From: an uncultured Atopobiaceae bacterium
GTDB taxonomy: Bacteria; Actinomycetota; Coriobacteriia; Coriobacteriales; Atopobiaceae
Length of the DNA: 64,000 nucleotides
Direction of reading: 5' to 3'
NCBI GenBank assembly: GCA_944321515.1
Contig: CALULO010000006.1
Location: forward strand, 101,972 to 165,971
Positions 59,378 to 64,000 of this stretch are shown here, one piece after another; the stretch's first letter is position 1; the number at the start of each line of letters is the position of its first letter. The notes under the pieces were generated by a model, which was given only the letters and a program-made list of their open reading frames with translations, did no database searches and was not told the DNA's origin. The position numbers and the translations under genes were made by a program.

Positions 59378-59797
59378 ATGAGCGAGCCGCTGACCGAGGA
59401 GCTCCTCGACGAGCTTCTCAACACGTCGAGCATCGAGGGCTACCTCGAGGCGCACGACCCCGGCAGCCGCACGCTCTCCGAGTACCTCCAGCAGCTCCTC
59501 GTCGAGAAGGGCCTCGAGCGCTCGCGCGTCGTGCGCATGGCCGACCTCAACGACACGTTCGGCTACCAGATCTTCCAGGGCACGCGCCACCCGAGTCGCG
59601 ACAAGGTGCTCCAGATAGCCTTTGCGATGGCGCTCACCCTGCGGGAGACCAGCCGTGCGCTCACGGCGGCCGGCGTCTCCGAGCTCTACTGCAAGGACCG
59701 TCGGGACGCGATCATCATCTTCTGCATCGACCGCGGCTGCTCGCTGCAGAAGGTCAACGAGGAGCTCTACCGCTTCGGGGAGCGCACTATCTGCTAG
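59378..59797 (+). CDS. Small regulator paired with a Ser/Thr kinase
   Basis: 139 residues. An XRE-like fold is readable: LSEYLQQLLVEKGLERSRVVRMADLNDTFGYQIFQGTRHPSRDKVLQIAFAMALTLRETSRALTAAG, then RRDAIIIFCIDRGCSLQKVNEELYRFGE. Proteins of this type are often encoded beside a Ser/Thr kinase in Firmicutes and Coriobacteria, as here (121 bp upstream). It is a possible phosphorylation target of the kinase. Confidence 0.7.
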   Translation: MSEPLTEELLDELLNTSSIEGYLEAHDPGSRTLSEYLQQLLVEKGLERSRVVRMADLNDTFGYQIFQGTRHPSRDKVLQIAFAMALTLRETSRALTAAGVSELYCKDRRDAIIIFCIDRGCSLQKVNEELYRFGERTIC

Positions 59798-59918
59798 GGG
59801 CCTTTGCGCTCACGCGCACGTTCTTCTCGCCACTGGCCGCGGCGGCTGTGGGCCGGAAGTTCCAAGGGCGCCCCCGTCGCGCGACCGGGGGCGCGCCGCC
59901 CTCTGCTAAGATGGGCCC

Positions 59919-61244
59919 ATGAACACGCGCACAGACACTCGCCAAAATGATGACGAGCTCGCCGACTACCTCGCCTCCCTTGATCGTGACGCCTGTTATC
60001 GCGTGGACGCGGTGCTCAAGGATGGGCGGCTGGAGCGGACCGAGCTCGTCTACTTTGTGGGCGAGAACGGCGTAGAGCTCGGGCCGTTCGTGCGCAAGTA
60101 CCTTGATGCCGAGACCGGTCTGGGCCATGCATACCAGGCCCTCTTTGACGCCCAACGCCACGGCGCGCGGCTGGTGCACCTTCCGCGTGTCATCGAGTGC
60201 CACCGGCGCGACGACCGGTTCGTGGTGGTGATGGAGTACGTCACGGGTGAGACCCTTGCTACGTGTGTAAGGCGTTGTGGCGATGCGTCGGCCCGCCGTA
60301 ACCTGGTGCGCCGCGTGTTCCCCGACCTCTGTGACGCGGTAGGTGAGCTGCACGAGCGCTTCGATCCGCCGATCATCCATCGTGATCTCACCCCGACAAA
60401 TGTAATGGTCAGCCTGCCCGAGGGAGGGGGTCCGGCGGCCGTCACCATTATCGACCTGGGGATTGCCCGCAGGTTCCGGGAGGGGGCCGAGCGCGACACC
60501 ACCCACTTTGGCACGCGCGCCTACGCCCCGCCCGAGCAGTTCGGCTTCGGGCAGACCGACGTGACGAGCGACGTCTACGCCCTCGGTATGCTGCTCCTCT
60601 TCTGCCTTGCGGGTCGTGAGCCAACGTCCGCGGACCGTGAGGCGCACTTTGCGGTCGCGGACGTTCCGGTGGCGTTCCGAGAGGTTATCGTCCGTGCGAC
60701 GGAACTCGACCCGGCTCGACGCTACGTGTCCGCCCGGGTGTTGCGTGACGCCGTGCTTCAGGCTCTCGTGCAAGTCGACGCCTCCAAGACAGCGGACGCC
60801 CCGCACGGCGAGAAGAACCTACCCCAGCGTCCCGCCGCCTCGACGACGCCCCTCGAGCCCCCCACCTTCGATAAGCCGCACGCCCTGCGCGAGACGGTCT
60901 CTCGGCTGTTGGCTCGCGTTCCCCGCTGGCTTGGCGTCGTCTGGGACGTGGCCGTAGTGGGCGTGACCGCGGTCTTTGTGATTGGCTGCGTGATGGCGGT
61001 CGTTGATCCAACGCCGGAGAACGCAAGCTGGCCCTCCTGGTACCTCGTGCTCTCGTACCTTTGTTGTGGCCTGGTGTTTCTTATCGGCGGTTATCTGCTG
61101 ATGGACCGTCGACCGCTTCGCCGGGAGATTCCCGCGCTCGCGCGCCTGACCGTGGCGCGTGAGACTCGCATGGGGCTTCTCGCCATCTGCGCGTTGATCG
61201 CGTTCTGGATCGTCGTCTCCCTAGTCGCCCAGCCGACGTTCTAG
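59919..61244 (+). CDS. Membrane Ser/Thr protein kinase
   Basis: 441 residues. Kinase motifs: HRDLTPTNV (catalytic Asp156), IDLGIA in place of DFG (Asp179), GTRAYAPPEQFG activation segment, and SDVYALGMLLLFCLAG. The glycine loop is degenerate. A low-complexity linker (about 285-325) contains HGEKN, encoded by a copy of the dispersed GGCGAGAAGAAC motif. Three transmembrane helices form the C-terminus, with no extracellular sensor. Probably acts with the regulator at 59378. Confidence 0.82.
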   Translation: MNTRTDTRQNDDELADYLASLDRDACYRVDAVLKDGRLERTELVYFVGENGVELGPFVRKYLDAETGLGHAYQALFDAQRHGARLVHLPRVIECHRRDDRFVVVMEYVTGETLATCVRRCGDASARRNLVRRVFPDLCDAVGELHERFDPPIIHRDLTPTNVMVSLPEGGGPAAVTIIDLGIARRFREGAERDTTHFGTRAYAPPEQFGFGQTDVTSDVYALGMLLLFCLAGREPTSADREAHFAVADVPVAFREVIVRATELDPARRYVSARVLRDAVLQALVQVDASKTADAPHGEKNLPQRPAASTTPLEPPTFDKPHALRETVSRLLARVPRWLGVVWDVAVVGVTAVFVIGCVMAVVDPTPENASWPSWYLVLSYLCCGLVFLIGGYLLMDRRPLRREIPALARLTVARETRMGLLAICALIAFWIVVSLVAQPTF

Positions 61245-61272
61245 CGTGGTGGGCGTCAGGTATGGCTCGTGT

Positions 61273-62520
61273 CTAGCTCAGGTCAAGGAGTCTCTGCCCC
61301 TCGCTGCTCAGGCGGTAGACGGCAGGGCGCCCTGACGTCCTGACGACAAGGCCGCGCTGTGCAAGCGAGTCAAACGCCTTGCGCGCCGTAGGGAGTGACA
61401 CGTGCAGGTATGAGGCGCCCTCGCGCATCTTGGCCTCGCCGAAGGCGCCAAAGAGGCATACCTGTCCCAGGAAGTAGAGCAGGCTCTTCTCGCGTTCCGA
61501 AAAGTCTCTCGTAAGCCGGTCGACGCATTCGCCAAGGCTTTCAAGGGAACGCCTCTTGTCCTCGAGGTCTGCGATGACTCCCTCCTGAGCGCGCCCAATG
61601 AGGTCGAGCATGGTCAGCACAAAGTGCGTGGCCTCCGAGCGATTTGCCCGCTTCTCCGTGATGTCAAAGGCTTTGTAGTAGACGCGCTTGTTTTCCGCGA
61701 TGGTGCGCGAGAGCGAGAGTACCGTGGCCTGGGAAAGGGGGCGGCTCAGGCTGAGGGCCAGAAGGTAGCGCCCCGTCCTTCCGTTTCCGTCATAGAACGG
61801 ATGGATGTATTCGAAGAGGAAGTGGGCGAGCAGAGAGCTATAGAGTTCAGGTATTTCCTCTGAGCTCAGCAAGGAAATCATCTGCTCGAGCATGGAGCAG
61901 ATCGCAGACTCGGGGGAGACTCCATGGTGTATCATTCTGCCCTTATGCTCAATGATCACCGGGCCAGAGCGAAAGAGGCCTTCCTTGATGCGGTCGCGCT
62001 CGTCGAGGGAGCCCCTCGTCACGGCGTCGTATATGTCCCTGATGTCTTGGAGCGTGTGGGGGAGTGAGGGAGGGTTGTCCCGATCGGTCAGCCCAAGGTA
62101 AAGGCATGCGAATTCCCTGAAAGGCGCATGGGGCCTCTCGGCTGCGCCACTGAGCGCGGCGGTGTCGCGCTCGGCTTCCTCGAGCGCGTCCTCGATCTGC
62201 CGCCGTGTGCTGTGGACGCCCTCGATGTCGTTGCTGGAGACTACTTCGTCAAGGATAAGGCTCCGCAGGTATGCTCCGAGGGCGGCTGTGGGGAGGGCCC
62301 TCCATAGCGAGGAGACCTTCCGCTCGCGACGCAGCACCCGCTCCGTCATCACAGAGAGCTCGCGCGGGACGGTGCAGAAGAGCTCGCCATGCTCAAGCAT
62401 GATGCCAGTGCGGAAGGTCGACTCCGCCTCAAGCCTCTGATGATAGTGCTCCTCGTGATGTTGGAATCGCTCCGAGGAGGTATCTTTGTAGAAGGTCTTC
62501 TCGAGCGTTGGGTAGGCCAT
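61273..62520 (-). CDS. Fic-family AMP transferase with winged-helix C-terminus
   Basis: 415 residues. The Fic motif HPFYDGNGRTGR starts at His240 and is intact. An inhibitory helix SSNDIEG (Ser96, Glu100) precedes it, making a class II, self-inhibited Fic protein. The C-terminal 70 residues form a winged helix (SYLHVSLPTARKAFDSLAQRGLVVRTSGRPAVYRL), suggesting DNA binding. Three palindromic sites lie directly upstream, so autoregulation is likely. The protein target of AMPylation is unknown. Confidence 0.88.
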   Translation of the reverse strand: MAYPTLEKTFYKDTSSERFQHHEEHYHQRLEAESTFRTGIMLEHGELFCTVPRELSVMTERVLRRERKVSSLWRALPTAALGAYLRSLILDEVVSSNDIEGVHSTRRQIEDALEEAERDTAALSGAAERPHAPFREFACLYLGLTDRDNPPSLPHTLQDIRDIYDAVTRGSLDERDRIKEGLFRSGPVIIEHKGRMIHHGVSPESAICSMLEQMISLLSSEEIPELYSSLLAHFLFEYIHPFYDGNGRTGRYLLALSLSRPLSQATVLSLSRTIAENKRVYYKAFDITEKRANRSEATHFVLTMLDLIGRAQEGVIADLEDKRRSLESLGECVDRLTRDFSEREKSLLYFLGQVCLFGAFGEAKMREGASYLHVSLPTARKAFDSLAQRGLVVRTSGRPAVYRLSSEGQRLLDLS

Positions 62521-62541
62521 TTCACTCCCTTAATCCTATCG

Positions 62542-62672
62542 GAAAGAAATCAGAGTTTCTTTCTTTTCATAGGGGATTCTGGCTATTCTATCAGAAAGAA
62601 ATAGCTATTTCTTTCTGATAAGAACTCTCTGCAAACAGGCTACCGGAAAGAAGTGCCGATTCGTTTCTGATG
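62542..62672. promoter_or_regulatory. Three palindromic operators upstream of fic
   Basis: GAAAGAAA-n6-TTTCTTTC (62542-62563), a perfect 32-bp palindrome with half-site TATCAGAAAGAAATAG (62589-62620), and a weaker copy with GGAAAGAAG...CGTTTCTGATGG (about 62645-62672). They share the half-site AGAAAGAA and fill the gap between the fic and HAD genes. Confidence 0.75.
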
Positions 62673-62689
62673 GCTCGGAATCGTGCGGC

Positions 62690-63304
62690 CTAGCTGAGCA
62701 GGCGGACGTTTGCCTCCAGCGCCGCGACGTCCCCGGTGAAGTGGAACGCGTGCATGCCCGCCACGCGAGCTCCCTCGCAGTTGTCCGCGTTGTCGTCCAC
62801 AAAGAGGCACTCGGAGGGGTCCAGCTCAAAGCGCCCGCAGAGCAGCTGGTAGATTGCCGGGTCCGGCTTCATGAGCCGCTCCTTGCCGGAGACCACGTAG
62901 CCGTCCAGGAAGGGCATGACCGGAGCGTGCGAGAGCTGCTCCATGATGCGAGTGGACGCGTTGGAGAGGACGTAGATGTCGTAGCCCTCGCCCTTGAGGC
63001 GGATGGCGAGGTCGTTTACGGGCTCGATGGGGTCGGAGCGCTCCGGCCAGTGGGCTACGCACTCGGCGAGGTTGGGGTGCAGGCGAGCCGGCAGGTGCGC
63101 GCGGGCGTAGCGAGACATGGTCTCGTGGGAGATGGTCCCCGAGTCCAGCAGGGACCACATGGTTGACCCAAAGAGCGCGGCGTTGAGCAGGGCCGCGTCC
63201 TCGGGCGTGTCCGTGTAGAGCGAGGCGAAGTACGGCCCGTCGAATCTCATGAGCACGCCGCCCATGTCAAAGACGACGTTTCTGATGGGCTTTCTGCTGG
63301 TCAT
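62690..63304 (-). CDS. HAD-superfamily hydrolase
   Basis: 204 residues. Motif I is VFDMGGVLMRFDG (nucleophile Asp; the second Asp is replaced, as in the YihX-like subgroup), motif II LSNAS, motif III lysine in SGKERLMKPDPAIY, motif IV FVDDNADNCEGA. A small-molecule phosphatase such as a sugar-phosphate phosphatase is likely; the substrate cannot be read. Convergent with nothing nearby; the fic operators lie downstream of its stop. Confidence 0.85.
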   Translation of the reverse strand: MTSRKPIRNVVFDMGGVLMRFDGPYFASLYTDTPEDAALLNAALFGSTMWSLLDSGTISHETMSRYARAHLPARLHPNLAECVAHWPERSDPIEPVNDLAIRLKGEGYDIYVLSNASTRIMEQLSHAPVMPFLDGYVVSGKERLMKPDPAIYQLLCGRFELDPSECLFVDDNADNCEGARVAGMHAFHFTGDVAALEANVRLLS

Positions 63305-63438
63305 GGCGCCCTCCTGCGGTTGGTTGCCGAAAGTATACCGCGAGGCGTGAGGTTTCCCCTGGGGTTTGCCCAGTGCTCCCGTCGAGCGGAGCGTGCACTT
63401 ACGGAATTGCCGTTGATGTCGCTAGGCACGTCGGGCGC

Positions 63439-63580
63439 GCTTACAAAATCCCGACTGACGCACACGGCGAGAAGGGCACGCTTACATAATCCCGGGCGAC
63501 GCGCCTGGCGAGAAGAACCTGCTTACAAAACCCCGGCTGACGCGCCTGGCGAGAAGAACCCGCTTAAGAAACGACGCCTG
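63439..63580 (+). repeat. 41-bp tandem repeat, about 3.5 copies
   Basis: Units begin at 63439, 63480, 63521 and 63562 (GCTTAC or GCTTAA), exactly 41 bp apart, and each complete unit ends in GGCGAGAAG(AAC or GGC). An inverted GTTCTTCTCGCC lies at 63594-63605. The region 63305-63912 has no credible gene; the open frame across it simply reads the repeats. Confidence 0.8.
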
Positions 63581-63912
63581 TTCCGCGCTGTCCGTTCTTC
63601 TCGCCGATTGAAGCGCCCTCGTATCCTGCGGTTTTGCCGATGGGCGCCCCCTCCGCTTTTCCTTGTCGCGTGCCAGACCCTCTTTTCTAAGCACCTTCTT
63701 ACCGGCGTACTGCATCACCTTGCGTTTTCTAAGCGGCCTACGGGCTTTGCCCCGCTACAAATGCATTTCTGTAAGCAATTGGCCTCTCGAGGGGTTGATG
63801 AATAGCCGTTGGAGTCGGCCGATCGTGTCTATTGATCGGAGAGTCTTTTAGTTGATCAAACAAGTGTTCGATCATGCAAAACTGGGAGCCATCGAGTAGG
63901 GAGGAGAGTTTG

Positions 63913-64000
63913 ATGAGTGACAGTTTTGGGCTCTTCGGTGGTTTCTGTGGGAGAGATTCCGGCATAGGCCCAGCTCAGCGGGCGAAAACAACGATCTGGA
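63913..64000 (+). CDS. Start of an unidentified gene (partial)
   Basis: An ATG at 63913 follows GGGAGGAGAGTTTG (GGAGGAG, 6 nt spacing) and the frame is open to the window end (MSDSFGLFGGFCGRDSGIGP...). Too short to identify. Several GATC-containing half-palindromes lie in the 80 bp upstream. Confidence 0.45.
   Translation, partial: MSDSFGLFGGFCGRDSGIGPAQRAKTTIW

Noticed and set aside
63320..63805. 161-residue frame across the 41-bp tandem repeat
   Set aside because: The repeats read as a peptide repeat only because 41 bp units shift frame without stops; composition and absence of a start site argue against translation.

Overview
The window is high-GC DNA from what is probably a Coriobacteriia-type actinobacterium (Olsenella/Atopobium-like). 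I infer this from GC content, codon use and the resemblance of the surface and regulatory proteins; there is no marker gene to prove it. About 12 kb of ordinary chromosome (1-3.3 kb, 22.5-24.1 kb, 54.6-64 kb) is interrupted by three integrated mobilizable elements covering about 50 kb.

Chromosome: a GntR-type regulator tail, a YtrB-like ABC ATPase and permease, and an MFS exporter (1-2936); an XRE-type membrane regulator gene cut in two (3213-3325 and 22467-22985); a second XRE regulator (23031-23780); the initiator tRNA-fMet gene (54572-54648); amtB-glnK (54966-56591); an orphan JetD/DUF2220-like protein; an FxLYD membrane protein; a small regulator and Ser/Thr kinase pair; a Fic protein with palindromic operators; a HAD hydrolase; and a 41-bp tandem repeat.

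Element 1 (3324-22468, 19.1 kb) was inserted by a large serine recombinase into the XRE gene. Joining its two ends at a GG core restores a 209-codon reading frame. It carries an SF3/D5-like helicase-primase, a MobV-like relaxase, a secreted Cna-B adhesin, a BcgI-like fused restriction-modification system, a small ParA with an RHH partner, iterons, and a roughly 740-bp imperfect palindrome.

Element 2 (24069-43957, 19.9 kb) and element 3 (43920-54609, 10.7 kb) sit in tandem in the 3' end of the tRNA-fMet gene. Three identical 38-bp copies of the tRNA 3' end flank them, and each has its own tyrosine integrase. Both encode a family B DNA polymerase resembling the primer-independent piPolB of pipolins, with a TTDG motif C, plus a MobV-like relaxase. 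Element 2 adds SSB, a 1.2k-residue coiled-coil/CAP LPxTG surface protein, a PrsW-like protein and a toxin-antitoxin pair. Element 3 adds a Dam methylase and a PD-(D/E)XK endonuclease.

The main observation is a shared backbone: a small HTH gene whose Shine-Dalgarno lies in a two-tier hairpin, then the replicase, a small protein, a short coiled-coil protein, an inverted-repeat oriT candidate, and a relaxase ending in an (R)xDDGPG-like tail. The replicase slot holds a helicase-primase in element 1 and a piPolB in elements 2 and 3, and the integration module is either a serine or a tyrosine recombinase. No type IV secretion genes are present, so the elements look mobilizable rather than self-conjugative. 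No rRNA or CRISPR array was seen.
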